Source: Pseudoduganella armeniaca
Lineage (GTDB): Bacteria > Pseudomonadota > Gammaproteobacteria > Burkholderiales > Burkholderiaceae_D
Direction: 5' to 3'
Length of the DNA stretch: 64,000 bases
Assembly: GCF_003028855.1 (NCBI RefSeq)
Contig: NZ_CP028324.1
Coordinates: 1,302,001-1,366,000 of the forward strand
A program made the position numbers and the translations under genes. The notes under the pieces were generated by a model, which searched no databases, was not told the DNA's origin, and saw only the letters and a list, made by a program, of their open reading frames with translations. Positions within the stretch are counted from its first letter, which is position 1, and the number at the start of each line of letters is the position of its first letter. This document shows positions 45,666-55,041 of the stretch, one piece after another.

Positions 45666-46136
45666 TCATTTCTCGACCGCGTAAGGGTCCGCGTAGCCCA
45701 GCGCCAGCAGGATCTCGGTCTCGATGCCTTCCATCTCGTCGGCCTCGTCGTCGTCCTCGTGGTCGTAGCCCTGCGCGTGCAGCACGCCATGCACGACCAG
45801 GTGCGCCGTGTGCTCCTCCACCGTCTTGGACTGCTCGGCCGCCTCGCGCTGCAGCACATCCGTGCACAGGATGATGTCGGCGCGCGTCGGTTCATCCTCG
45901 GCGATCTCCTCGCCTTCGTTGTAGGCGAACGTCAGCACATTGGTGGCGTAGTCCTTGCCGCGGTACTCGCGGTTCAGCTCCTGGCCTTCGGCTGCGTCGA
46001 CGAAGCGGATCGTCAGTTCGGCCGGGGCGAACAGCGCGGCCTTGACCCATTTGCGCAGGGCGGGACGGGTAATGGTTTCCTGCAGGCGGGGGTCGGCATA
46101 CTGCACCGACAGGGTCAGCTTATTTTTTTCGGACAT
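45666..46136 (-). CDS. ybeY: YbeY endoribonuclease
   Basis: A 156-residue zinc-dependent single-strand RNase for 16S 3'-end maturation and ribosome quality control. The metal motif HGVLHAQGYDH (His, His, His) is intact, preceded by the TNVLTFAYNEGE strand. It overlaps phoH by 17 bases on the minus strand. Its usual downstream neighbour corC is separated here by the LysE/BacA-like cluster and the ZntB-type gene. Confidence 0.96.
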   Translation of the reverse strand: MSEKNKLTLSVQYADPRLQETITRPALRKWVKAALFAPAELTIRFVDAAEGQELNREYRGKDYATNVLTFAYNEGEEIAEDEPTRADIILCTDVLQREAAEQSKTVEEHTAHLVVHGVLHAQGYDHEDDDEADEMEGIETEILLALGYADPYAVEK

Positions 46137-47175
46137 TACGGGCAGTGCTCTTGACGGGTTTCAGCAAGGGTGCGATATCGGCCGTGCTCTGGTGGGCCGT
46201 GTCGTAGGCGTCGACGATGCGCGCGACCAGCGGGTGGCGCACCACGTCTTCGCTGGAGAACTGGGAAAACGCGATGCCGCGCACGTCGCGCAGCACCTGC
46301 ACGGCGTCCACCAGGCCGCTCTTCTGGTGCTTGGCCAGGTCGACCTGCGTGACGTCGCCCGTGACCACGGCCTTGCTGCCGAAGCCGATCCGGGTCAGGA
46401 ACATCTTCATCTGTTCGACGGTCGTGTTCTGCGCCTCGTCGAGGATGACGAACGCATGGTTCAGCGTGCGGCCGCGCATATAGGCCAGCGGCGCGATCTC
46501 GATGACCTGCTTCTCGAACATCTTCATGGTACGGTCGAAGCCCAGCAGGTCGTACAGCGCGTCGTACAGCGGGCGCAGGTAGGGGTCGACCTTCTGCGCC
46601 AGGTCGCCCGGCAGGAAGCCCAGGCGTTCGCCCGCTTCCACGGCGGGGCGGGTCAGGATGATGCGCTTGACGGCATCGCGTTCCAGCGCATCGACGGCAC
46701 AGGCGACGGCCAGGTAGGTCTTGCCGGTACCGGCCGGGCCGATGCCGAAGCTGATGTCGTGTTCGAGGATGTTGCGCAGGTAGCGGATCTGGTGCGGCGT
46801 GCGGCCGCGCAGGTCGCTGCGGCGCGTCTTCAACACGGGGCTGCTGATTTCGGGATCGTGGAACGGCGGTTCTTCCTCGTCGTCGCCATCGACCGGCGCC
46901 TGGCTGGTGCGCTGCTCGACCAGGCCCAGTTGCACTTCCTCGACCGGGACGACCTTGTCGGCCACGGCATAGAATTTTTCCAGGATCTGGACGGCGCGCT
47001 CGGCATTGGTGCCGCTGACGATGAACTTCTCGCCGCGGCGGAAGATCGTCACATCGAGGGCCGCCGAGATCTGGCGCAGGTTCTCGTCAAGGGGACCGCA
47101 CAGGTTGGCCAGGCGCGTGTTGTCGAGCGGCTCGGGCGTAAAGTAATGGGGCTGGACTGGCGTTTTCGTTTTCAA
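46120..47175 (-). CDS. phoH: PhoH-family ATPase
   Basis: A 351-residue PhoH-like (YbeZ) protein. N-terminal KH-like segment (about 25-85) with a RRGEKFIVSG strand, then the P-loop GPAGTGKTYLA, and Walker B region HAFVILDEAQNTT. It probably works with YbeY in RNA metabolism. It is 23 bases after miaB and overlaps ybeY by 17 bases, so miaB-phoH-ybeY form one unit. Confidence 0.95.
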   Translation of the reverse strand: MKTKTPVQPHYFTPEPLDNTRLANLCGPLDENLRQISAALDVTIFRRGEKFIVSGTNAERAVQILEKFYAVADKVVPVEEVQLGLVEQRTSQAPVDGDDEEEPPFHDPEISSPVLKTRRSDLRGRTPHQIRYLRNILEHDISFGIGPAGTGKTYLAVACAVDALERDAVKRIILTRPAVEAGERLGFLPGDLAQKVDPYLRPLYDALYDLLGFDRTMKMFEKQVIEIAPLAYMRGRTLNHAFVILDEAQNTTVEQMKMFLTRIGFGSKAVVTGDVTQVDLAKHQKSGLVDAVQVLRDVRGIAFSQFSSEDVVRHPLVARIVDAYDTAHQSTADIAPLLKPVKSTARNVRKK

Positions 47176-47198
47176 AGGTGTCGTATATCCCTGATGGG

Positions 47199-48545
47199 TT
47201 ATGCAATGGCTGGGCCGGCCAGCTCGCCGCGCAGCGAATAGGCCAGGCTTTCCGTGATACGGATGTCGACCATCTTGCCATGGAACCGCTCGGGCGCGTC
47301 GCCACCGTCGAACAGCACCGTACGGGTATTGCCGGCGCGGCCCGTCAGTTCGCTGCCGCCGCTCTTCGACGGGCCTTCCACCAGCACGCGCATCGTGCGG
47401 CCCACCATGGCTTCGCTGTGGCGGCGCGTGTTGGCGTCGACCAGGGCCTGCAGGCGCTGCAGGCGCGCCAGCTTGACTTCGTGCGGCGTGTCGTCGGCCA
47501 GGTTGGCGGCCGGCGTGCCGGGGCGCTTGCTGAAGATGAAGCTGAAGCTGTTGTCGAAATCGACATCCTGGATCAGCTTCATCATCGCTTCGAAGTCCTC
47601 GTCCGTCTCGCCGGGGAAGCCGACGATGAAGTCCGACGCGATCGTGATGTCCGGCCGCACCGCCTTGACCTTGCGGATGATGGATTTATATTCGAGCGCC
47701 GTATAGCCGCGCTTCATGGCGCCCAGGATGCGGTCGGAGCCGTGCTGCGCCGGCAGGTACAAATGGTCCGCCAACTGCGGGATGCGGGCGTAGCAGTCCA
47801 CCAGGCGCTGCGTGAATTCCTTCGGATGGCTGGTGACGAAGCGGATGCGCTCGATGCCGGGAATCGCCGCCACGTACTCGATCAGCAGCGCGAAGTCGGC
47901 CTGGCTGCCGTCTTCCATCTCGCCGCGGAAGGCATTGACGTTCTGCCCCAGCAGCATGACTTCCTTGACGCCCTGGGCGGCCAGCCCGGCCACCTCCGTC
48001 AGCACGTCGTCGAAGCGGCGCGAGACCTCCTCGCCGCGGGTGTAGGGCACCACGCAATAGCTGCAGTACTTGCTGCAGCCTTCCATGATCGACACATAGG
48101 CAAAGGCGCCTTCGACGCGCGCCGGCGGCAGGTGGTCGAATTTCTCGATTTCGGGGAAGCTGATGTCCACCTGTGGCTTGCCGCTGTGGCGGCGCAGCTC
48201 GATCATCTTGGGCAGGCGGTGCAGCGTTTGCGGGCCGAACACCATGTCCACGTGCGGCGCACGCTTGACGATGGCATCGCCCTCCTGCGAGGCGACGCAG
48301 CCGCCCACGCCGATCAGCAGGTGCGGATTGGCCTGCTTCAGCTTCTTGAACGTGCCCAGGTCGGAAAACACCTTTTCCTGCGCTTTTTCACGCACGGAGC
48401 AGGTGTTGAGGAGAATCACGTCCGCGTCTTCCGGGGAATCGGTGCGCACCAGGCCGTCGGTCGCACCCAACAGGTCGGCCATCTTGTCCGAGTCGTACTC
48501 GTTCATCTGGCAACCGAAGGTCTTGATAAATACTTTTTTCTGCAT
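47199..48545 (-). CDS. miaB: tRNA-2-methylthio-N6-dimethylallyladenosine synthase
   Basis: A 448-residue radical-SAM methylthiotransferase acting on A37 of tRNAs that read UNN codons. The N-terminal UPF0004 domain has three Cys ligands (TFGCQMNEYDS, NTCSVREKA, GVGGCVA); the radical-SAM cluster is EGCSKYCSYCVVPYTRG; a C-terminal TRAM domain follows. First gene of the miaB-phoH-ybeY unit. Confidence 0.97.
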   Translation of the reverse strand: MQKKVFIKTFGCQMNEYDSDKMADLLGATDGLVRTDSPEDADVILLNTCSVREKAQEKVFSDLGTFKKLKQANPHLLIGVGGCVASQEGDAIVKRAPHVDMVFGPQTLHRLPKMIELRRHSGKPQVDISFPEIEKFDHLPPARVEGAFAYVSIMEGCSKYCSYCVVPYTRGEEVSRRFDDVLTEVAGLAAQGVKEVMLLGQNVNAFRGEMEDGSQADFALLIEYVAAIPGIERIRFVTSHPKEFTQRLVDCYARIPQLADHLYLPAQHGSDRILGAMKRGYTALEYKSIIRKVKAVRPDITIASDFIVGFPGETDEDFEAMMKLIQDVDFDNSFSFIFSKRPGTPAANLADDTPHEVKLARLQRLQALVDANTRRHSEAMVGRTMRVLVEGPSKSGGSELTGRAGNTRTVLFDGGDAPERFHGKMVDIRITESLAYSLRGELAGPAIA

Positions 48546-48593
48546 CCACGGAGTTTACCGTAATTCCTACCCCGTGGCTGCATCGGCGCCGCT

Positions 48594-49874
48594 TCACGCG
48601 GTGCCGCTGCGCCTTTCCTCCACCGCTGGTTGCGCCGCCTTGGGTGCGCCATAGCGGTTGCGGATCCACACTTGCAGCGGTGCCACCAGGCGTTCCTGGA
48701 CCTGGATACACAGCAGGACCAGGCCGATCAGGTAGACGGAGTACAGCGCGACGGAGGGCTCGACTTCGCGGCCGGCGGCGACGATGGAGGAGACGCGCCA
48801 GTCGGGGCTGTTAACGATCCCCATCAGCACTTTCTCCACCGGCAGGAACATCTGGAACAGGGGGCCATGCAGGAGGAACAACGGCAGCGAAGCCGCGCCC
48901 AGCCGTTCGCCCCAGTAGCGTACGCGCGCGTTCTGGGTCGGTTTCAGGCACACGCACAGCCAGATCACGGCCAGGCTGGCCGGGTAGTACATGCCGTTCT
49001 TGATCAGGTGCAGGTGCGTTTCGTGATATTGCAGCCAGATGCCGAACAGCACCGTCGCCAGCACGACGGCGCCCAGCACGAAGACCTGGCCTGGCGAACC
49101 CATGTCGCTGGTGCGCGAATAGTGCACGCACAGCATCATCCCGGCCAGGAACAGCGGGAAGCGCACGACCGGATTGCGGTGCAGCAGCCCATCCGTGAAC
49201 ACGTCCGTCCGCTCCAGCAGGTCGGCCAGCACCCCGGGCAGCGCGAACAACACAGCCAGGATGACGAGACCCACGATCGGACGCTTCATCCGGTAGATCT
49301 TCGGCGCGATCACGGGGAACAACAGGTAATAGCAGCCCAGCGCGGACAACGACCACGACGGGTAGTTGAACGACATGTAGAAGGGATTCCAGGCATTGAG
49401 CAGCAGCACGTTCATGATGAGCCCGGCGACGAATTCGCCATGCCCCAGCACGCGCATGGCGCTGCCCGACACTTCGGTCGGCACCGCCACGCCGCCCTTG
49501 GTGACGATCATCAGCGAGATGGGAATCAGCGACAGCAGCAGCCCGGCGATGTGCAGGGGATACAGGTTCGAGAAGCGGGCAAGCATGAAGGCGCGCCGGT
49601 CCACCTTGCGCCCGTTTTTCTGGACCACGTAGGCATAGGTCAGCAGGAATCCGGACAGCACGAAAAAGACGCTGGTGGCCAGGTTGCCCAGGCTGAGCGA
49701 GGCCTTGAGCCAGGTGTGCTGGATGGACGGATAGATTTTCAGCGTATGGAACAGCACGATGTACAGCGCGGCCAGGAAGCGCAGCCAATTCAGCGCGGAG
49801 AAACTCTTCTTCTTGGGAGCGGCGGTCGCGCTGGCCAGGGAACCCGCTTCAGGCTCGACTTTTTCGATTTTCAT
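48594..49874 (-). CDS. Acyltransferase-3 (OafA-like) membrane protein
   Basis: A 426-residue integral membrane acyltransferase with about ten hydrophobic helices. The start of the domain has SALNWLRFLAALYIVLFHTL, with the conserved Arg and the catalytic His; VFFVLSGFLLTYAY follows. Such enzymes O-acetylate O-antigen, exopolysaccharide or peptidoglycan. With the rml, waa and WecA-type genes it may decorate an envelope glycan (inference). Ends 49 bases before miaB on the same strand. Confidence 0.9.
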   Translation of the reverse strand: MKIEKVEPEAGSLASATAAPKKKSFSALNWLRFLAALYIVLFHTLKIYPSIQHTWLKASLSLGNLATSVFFVLSGFLLTYAYVVQKNGRKVDRRAFMLARFSNLYPLHIAGLLLSLIPISLMIVTKGGVAVPTEVSGSAMRVLGHGEFVAGLIMNVLLLNAWNPFYMSFNYPSWSLSALGCYYLLFPVIAPKIYRMKRPIVGLVILAVLFALPGVLADLLERTDVFTDGLLHRNPVVRFPLFLAGMMLCVHYSRTSDMGSPGQVFVLGAVVLATVLFGIWLQYHETHLHLIKNGMYYPASLAVIWLCVCLKPTQNARVRYWGERLGAASLPLFLLHGPLFQMFLPVEKVLMGIVNSPDWRVSSIVAAGREVEPSVALYSVYLIGLVLLCIQVQERLVAPLQVWIRNRYGAPKAAQPAVEERRSGTA

Positions 49875-50628
49875 TGTGCGCTAGTTTCCAGACAGGGTTT
49901 GAACAGTGTGCAAGGAGCGGCGGCAGGCTGCGGCGGCCCGTCCGCATCACATCACCCAGGTGGCTGTTGGGGCGGAAAGCGATCGGATTGCCCAGGCGCA
50001 AAACCAGGGCGCGGTACCGCAGCGGCGTCGCATGCATTCAAGAGAAAACGTTTTCGGCTGAGGCGGAACGCACCCGCGCGGTGATGCGTTGGCGGGACGG
50101 TGCATCGGCAGGGCACTGTCTAAGGCAGAGGCTGCCTGTTAAGCAAACGTTAAAATTTTAGCACTAAAATCGACTGGAAGCCAAGCAAGTCGTCAAGCGT
50201 GTCTAGCATGGCCAGCAAGATTTTTTGTGGTCAAGATGTGTTGCATGAGCCATATTCATGGCTGAGCATGGCGTCAGCTGGTGGGGCGGGGGCTGCCACG
50301 GCGACACTATGACCACGATCCACCAGTCGTGTAACAATTTCCCAAAAGTTCTTTCGTGCGCCACTTGCGGATTGCGTGTGGTGAAATAGCATTGTTGTAA
50401 GATTTTTTGCGAAAGATTGATTTCGATTAATCATCGCCTTGCATCGCTTGGCTGGAGCGGGCTTGTTTGGGCATAGAATTTTGCTGTATTTGCAATGTTC
50501 ATCCCGGAGGTCGCCGGCCCTTGCGCCAGAGGTTTGGCGTAACTCGTTCTGGAACTTATTGGGTAATACCAAGTCTTCCTTAAGTTCGGAGCAGCACCAT
50601 CAACCAACTATATAGACGAGGATCAATC
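49875..50628. other. Long intergenic region before the HTH-like gene
   Basis: About 750 bases with no convincing gene. The part from 50140 to 50620 is AT-richer than its surroundings. It has a perfect short dyad ATTTTAG-CA-CTAAAAT (50155-50170), an operator-like site, and TATATAG (50609-50615), a possible -10 before the next gene. Minus-strand readings here (for example 50231-50572) lack codon structure and known motifs. Confidence 0.4.
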
Positions 50629-51003
50629 ATGGCACACCACGCTCTCGCTTCTCAAGAAAGCTACAACCCGAACCATCTGCTGGACATTCTGCTTGGCAAG
50701 ATGCAGCTGAAAAACGATGCGGCGCTGTCGCGCCTGCTGGAAGTGGCCCCACCGGTCATCAGCAAGATCCGCCACCACCGCCTGCCGGTCGGCGCCTCGC
50801 TGTTGATCCGCATGCACGAAGTGACCGGTATGAGCATCCGCGACCTGCGTGACCTGATGGGCGACCGCCGCACCAAATACCGTCTGTCGGACGCCCAAGG
50901 CCGCCCGAAACCAGAGGACAAGCAGGCCCAACAGGCTCAACAGGCGCCTGCCCAGCAAGCACAAAAGCCGGAAGGCGGCACCGGCGGCAATTACGCCCAC
51001 TGA
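50629..51003 (+). CDS. Small HTH-like protein with a Gln/Ala-rich tail
   Basis: A 124-residue protein. Residues 15-75 look like a Cro/CI-type helix-turn-helix (LKNDAALSRLLEVAPPVISK then IRHHRLPVGASLLIRM), in which AALSRLLEVAPPVISKIR fits the two helices. The tail is low-complexity, rich in Gln, Ala and Pro (QAQQAQQAPAQQAQ), and probably disordered. GAGGATC lies before the ATG, and a long AT-rich leader precedes it, so it is likely a regulated DNA-binding protein. I do not recognise the family function. Confidence 0.7.
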   Translation: MAHHALASQESYNPNHLLDILLGKMQLKNDAALSRLLEVAPPVISKIRHHRLPVGASLLIRMHEVTGMSIRDLRDLMGDRRTKYRLSDAQGRPKPEDKQAQQAQQAPAQQAQKPEGGTGGNYAH

Positions 51004-51106
51004 TGAGTGCCCACTGGGAGGGATCCACCCCTCCTGACCGTACCGGTCGACCTTCTCCGAGGCAATCCCTTTCATGGGCTTGCTTTTTTTTTGGGCGCTG
51101 CCCGGC

Positions 51107-51952
51107 TCAGGGCAGCAGCACCAGCGCGATTTCCTCGTACTGCACTTCCGTCTCGCGGAACAGGTGCTGGCATGCCGCGTCGTCCAGGTGTACCGCCTGC
51201 CAGGCCACCTCGGACAGCGGCGGTACCAGCTCCTGTTCCACTTGCGCCAGATCCAGCGCGTGGGCAATGACGTCGGCGACGTGGATGATGGTGGCAAGAA
51301 AGCCGGCTCCGGACTGTTCCGGCGCATGGTGGCCGCCGATGGCGAGGCGCATGGTGTCGGAAAAATTCCAATGCTCGGCCAGCGCCAGCCCGGCCTCGAC
51401 GTGGTCGATGCCCAGCACGGCCCGCTCGGCCTGCAGCAGGGTGCAATCGTGGCGCGCGCGCCAGGCCAGCACTTTTTCGTAGTGAGTAGGGAAGCAGCTG
51501 ACCAGCACGAGCCGGCCGATATCGTGCAGCAGCCCGGCTGTAAACGCGTAATCCTGGTTGAAGCGCAGGTGGCGCGCCAGCACCTTGGCGCAGGCGGCGC
51601 TGCCGATCGAGTGGCGCCAGAACGCCTTGTGGTCGAAGCCGGCGCAGCGGGTTTCGGCAAAGCAGCCGGTCACGGCGGCCGCCGTGATCAGGTTGCGGGT
51701 GGTCTCGAAGCCGAGGTAGGTGATGGCCTGCTGGATCGTCGTCACCTTGACCTGCAGGCTGTAGGCGGACGAGTTGGCCAGCCGCAGCGTCTTCGCCGTC
51801 AGCGCCTGGTCGTGCGATACCTTTTTGGCCAGCACCGCGATATCGACGTCTTCCTGGTCGATGCTGTTGAGCAGCTCCATGACGACCGCCGGCAGCGAGG
51901 GCAGGTCGCCCAGGCCATCGACGACTTCATCGTAGGTCAGCGCCGTGTTCAT
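51107..51952 (-). CDS. HDOD-domain signalling protein
   Basis: A 281-residue HDOD protein. LPSLPAVVMELLNSIDQEDV and the pattern KKVSHDQALTAKTLRLANSS open the domain; AGLLHDIGRLVL retains an HD-like motif, but the rest of the metal site is degenerate, as is usual for HDOD. Such proteins act in regulation of motility, stress and second messengers without known catalysis. It overlaps the small gene upstream by four bases (ATGA). Confidence 0.88.
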   Translation of the reverse strand: MNTALTYDEVVDGLGDLPSLPAVVMELLNSIDQEDVDIAVLAKKVSHDQALTAKTLRLANSSAYSLQVKVTTIQQAITYLGFETTRNLITAAAVTGCFAETRCAGFDHKAFWRHSIGSAACAKVLARHLRFNQDYAFTAGLLHDIGRLVLVSCFPTHYEKVLAWRARHDCTLLQAERAVLGIDHVEAGLALAEHWNFSDTMRLAIGGHHAPEQSGAGFLATIIHVADVIAHALDLAQVEQELVPPLSEVAWQAVHLDDAACQHLFRETEVQYEEIALVLLP

Positions 51953-52287
51953 GATGCGGTATCGGCACGATAGTCGTGCACGAGGCGATGCAGCAACGCG
52001 CGCGCCGGGCCCGGTTCGGTACCGTCGTCGGTGCCAGGTGTGCGGAACAGGTAATCGACCCGTTCGCGCCGGTGTTGCTCCAGCGCCGTCAGCGCCGCCG
52101 CGTCAGGACCCGCCAGTGCGATCGGCAGCACGTCGATGCCGTGGCGCGGCATCAGCGCCAGCAAGGCTTCCGTCAACACCGTGCCCTCGGGCAGCAGCAC
52201 ATGGCCATGCATATCGAGCAACTCGTCCGATAACGTCATGCCGGGTTGCACCTGCGCCAACGGGATGGGTCGATAGCTGCCTGTCAT
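51949..52287 (-). CDS. Small partner of the HDOD protein
   Basis: A 112-residue protein from the ATG at 52287, which has a strong AGGAGG site. The first half, PIPLAQVQPGMTLSDELLDMHGHVLLPEGTVLTEALLALM (seen in segments), resembles the short beta-rich domain found in front of HD-GYP proteins. The rest is helical and basic. Translational coupling to the HDOD gene by an ATGA overlap suggests a joint function. A longer reading to 52389 has no better start. Confidence 0.7.
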   Translation of the reverse strand: MTGSYRPIPLAQVQPGMTLSDELLDMHGHVLLPEGTVLTEALLALMPRHGIDVLPIALAGPDAAALTALEQHRRERVDYLFRTPGTDDGTEPGPARALLHRLVHDYRADTAS

Positions 52288-52428
52288 GGTGGCCTCCTGT
52301 CCTCGGGATGGTAGCATCAGTCCAGCCCGCACGGAGCTGCCAACGATGACAGGACTCGGCCGGCGCCAGTGGGTGTTGCCAACGTGCATCTATTCGCATA
52401 CATTAAAGCATCATTTCAGGAGATGCGC

Positions 52429-53994
52429 ATGTTTGGAATCCAGGCGCGGCTGACATTTCTGTTCGTCGTCATCGTCACCGTCGTGCTGGGCATTTCCGGC
52501 AGCTACGCTCAATACACGCTGGCCCACGAGCTGGAGGTCAGCAACGAGCGCCTGCGCGACGGCGTGCTGACGCGTCTGCAGACCAGCCTGCCGTCGGCGC
52601 TGTGGGACCTGGACAAGGCCAAGGTCGACAATATCGTGGCGGCCGAGATGCTGCCGCCCGAGCTGGTCGCGATCCGCGTGTATGACACCTCGGTGGGCCT
52701 GTTCTCGGGCAAGCGCCGCAATCCGGACGGCAGCGTCGGCAACGTGGCGGCCAACGACGACGTGCCGGGTACGCCCGTCGTGGCCGACCTGGCCTACCGC
52801 GAGACCGACCAGGGCGGGCGCCCCGTGATCGTCGGCCGCGTGGTGGTCAATTTCAGCCGCGACCAGATCGAGGCGCGCCTGGCCGCCGAAATCCGGCGCA
52901 AGGTCGGCGAGGCGCTGCTGCTGGACCTGATCCTCGTGGTGGCGCTGGCGCTGTCGCTGCGCATCGTCTTCGACCCGTTGAAACGCCTGCGCGACGGCCT
53001 GTTCGAACTGGCCACCCGGGGCAGCGACGAGGTGGAGGAGCTGCCGGAAAAACGTCGCGACGAGCTGGGCGACGTGATCCGCGGCTTCAACGCGATCCAG
53101 CGCCGCGTCAAGGCGATCATCCTGCGCACGCGCGAAGCGGAAGACGAAGCACGCCGCGCCGCCCAGGAGACCGCGCAGGCGCTGCACGACCTGCGCCAGG
53201 CCCAGGAATCGCTGCTGCAGGCCGAGCGCCTGGCATCGCTGGGCGGCCTGGTGGCCGGGGTGGCGCACGAAATCAACACGCCGGTCGGCATCGCGCTGAC
53301 CAGCGCCTCGGTGCTGAAGGAGGCGACCGAGGAGATCCACGCTGCCGTGACGGCGGGCGCGGTACGCAAATCGGAGATCCTGAAATATATCGAGACGGCC
53401 GGCGAGAGCGCGCGCCTGATCATGAACAATGCCTACCGCGCGGCGCACCTGATCCACAGCTTCAAGCAGATCGCGGTGGACCAGGTCAGCGAGGCGCGCC
53501 GCCGCTTCGAGCTGCGCGAATACATCGGCGAAGTGGTGTCCAGCCTGCAGCCGCGCCTGAAGAAGACGCGCCTGGCGGTGTCGATCGACTGCCCGGCCGA
53601 CGTCATGCTGGACAGCTATCCGGGCGCGCTGGCGCAGGTCATCACCAACCTGACCCTGAATTGCGTCGACCATGCCTTCCTGCCCGACCAGGAGGGCACC
53701 ATCGATATCCGCGTGCAGCCCGATGGCGACTGGATCGAGCTGGCGGTGGCCGACAACGGCCGCGGCATCCCGGCGGACCTGATCGACAAGGTGTTCGACC
53801 CCTTCGTCACCACGCGGCGCGGCCAGGGCGGCACGGGGCTGGGCCTGAACATCGTCTACAACCTGATCGTCAAGCAGTTCGCCGGCACGATCTCCGTCAG
53901 CAGCGTGGAAGGCGCCGGCGCCAGCTTCGTGCTGCGCATGCCGCGCGTGACGCCGGGCGATGGGCCGGGCGCCGATGGCACCATGCATGGCTGA
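52429..53994 (+). CDS. Membrane sensor histidine kinase
   Basis: A 521-residue kinase. Membrane helix 1 (about 7-24), a periplasmic sensor region, helix 2 (about 160-180), a HAMP-like linker, coiled coil, then the H-box GVAHEINTPVG with H280, N-box NLTLNCVDHAF, G1 DNGRGIP and G2 GTGLGLN. AGGAG lies six bases before ATG 52429; the ATG at 52423 touches the site and is disfavoured. No response regulator gene is adjacent, so the partner is unknown. Confidence 0.9.
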   Translation: MFGIQARLTFLFVVIVTVVLGISGSYAQYTLAHELEVSNERLRDGVLTRLQTSLPSALWDLDKAKVDNIVAAEMLPPELVAIRVYDTSVGLFSGKRRNPDGSVGNVAANDDVPGTPVVADLAYRETDQGGRPVIVGRVVVNFSRDQIEARLAAEIRRKVGEALLLDLILVVALALSLRIVFDPLKRLRDGLFELATRGSDEVEELPEKRRDELGDVIRGFNAIQRRVKAIILRTREAEDEARRAAQETAQALHDLRQAQESLLQAERLASLGGLVAGVAHEINTPVGIALTSASVLKEATEEIHAAVTAGAVRKSEILKYIETAGESARLIMNNAYRAAHLIHSFKQIAVDQVSEARRRFELREYIGEVVSSLQPRLKKTRLAVSIDCPADVMLDSYPGALAQVITNLTLNCVDHAFLPDQEGTIDIRVQPDGDWIELAVADNGRGIPADLIDKVFDPFVTTRRGQGGTGLGLNIVYNLIVKQFAGTISVSSVEGAGASFVLRMPRVTPGDGPGADGTMHG

Positions 53995-54068
53995 GCGGTG
54001 CAACCCGGGCGCCCGAGTTGACGCGGCTGACGCATACTGCGTGCATAAAAAAACGGAGACCAGGAAAA

Positions 54069-54620
54069 ATGAACACAACGCGACAGATAGCCCTGTTAAG
54101 AGGGATCAATGTCGGGCGGGCGAAGCGCATCGCGATGGCGGACCTGCGCAAGGTGCTGGCGGACCTGGGGTTCGGTAGCGTGCGCACGTTACTCAACAGT
54201 GGCAACGTGGTATTCGATTGCCCGGCGCGCGATGCGGCATTGTCCGCCACGCGCATCGAGGAAGCGCTGGTGCTGAAGCTGGGCGTGGGCTCGCGCGTCA
54301 CCGTGCTGGATGCGCACCAGCTCGACGAAGTCGTGCAGGACAACTGCCTGCGCGAGATGGCGACCGACCCGAGCCGGCTGCTGGTGGCCATCCTCAGCAA
54401 CCCGGCCGACCGGCCCCGCCTGGAACCGCTGTGCCACCAGCCGTGGCAGCCGGAAGCCTTCGCGCTGGGACGCTGGTCGGCCTACCTGTGGTGTCCCGAT
54501 GGCGTGCTGGCCAGCCGCGCCGCCGCCGCGATGGGCAACCTGCTGGGCGATGCCGTCACCACCCGCAACTGGAGTACGATCACCAAACTGCACGCGCTGG
54601 CCAGCGAGGCCGGCGCCTGA
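54069..54620 (+). CDS. DUF1697 family protein
   Basis: A 183-residue protein of the DUF1697 family: it opens RQIALLRGINVGRAKRIAM, has LRKVLADLGFGSVRTLLNSGNVVF and ends with a helix typical of the family (TTRNWSTITKLHAL). Function is unknown. The frame is supported over its whole length; the ATG at 54069 follows AGGAAAA. Confidence 0.85.
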   Translation: MNTTRQIALLRGINVGRAKRIAMADLRKVLADLGFGSVRTLLNSGNVVFDCPARDAALSATRIEEALVLKLGVGSRVTVLDAHQLDEVVQDNCLREMATDPSRLLVAILSNPADRPRLEPLCHQPWQPEAFALGRWSAYLWCPDGVLASRAAAAMGNLLGDAVTTRNWSTITKLHALASEAGA

Positions 54621-54638
54621 CTTTTCGGGAGAGCACGC

Positions 54639-55034
54639 ATGGGCAAGGCAAGCGGGGAGTTCGACGTGGCGATGGTGCCGCAACCGGTGGCGGAACTGAA
54701 CGCCAGCACGGGCATAGGCCGGATGACGCTGGACAAGCGCTACCACGGCGCGCTGACGGCCACGGGGCAGGGCGAATTCCTGTCGTACCAGGGCGCCGTG
54801 CCCACGTCGGCCGTCTACGTCGCCATCGAAAAGGTGGAGGGCACGCTGGACGGCCGGCGCGGCAGCTTCGCGCTGCAGCATGCCGGCGTCATGGGCGGCG
54901 AGCACGCCGGCCTGCGCATCGTCGTGGCGCCCGATTCCGGCACGGGCGAACTGACGGGTTTGCGCGGCACGCTGGATATCCGCATGGAACAGGGCAAGCA
55001 TTTCTACGACTTCGAGTACTCGCTGGGCGAATAG
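54639..55034 (+). CDS. DUF3224 family protein
   Basis: A 131-residue beta-rich protein matching DUF3224: KRYHGALTATGQGEFLSY, GSFALQHAGVMG, and the GTGELTGLRGTLDIRME strand, ending in HFYDFEYSLGE. These proteins are thought to be small allene-oxide-cyclase-like barrels with unknown role. The gene begins 18 bases after DUF1697 and is followed by a large palindrome. Confidence 0.85.
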   Translation: MGKASGEFDVAMVPQPVAELNASTGIGRMTLDKRYHGALTATGQGEFLSYQGAVPTSAVYVAIEKVEGTLDGRRGSFALQHAGVMGGEHAGLRIVVAPDSGTGELTGLRGTLDIRMEQGKHFYDFEYSLGE

Positions 55035-55041
55035 CTGGGCT

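Noticed and set aside
50231..50572. A 113-residue minus-strand frame in the intergenic region
   Set aside because: No ribosome site, no recognisable fold, and it lies in a promoter-like AT-rich stretch.
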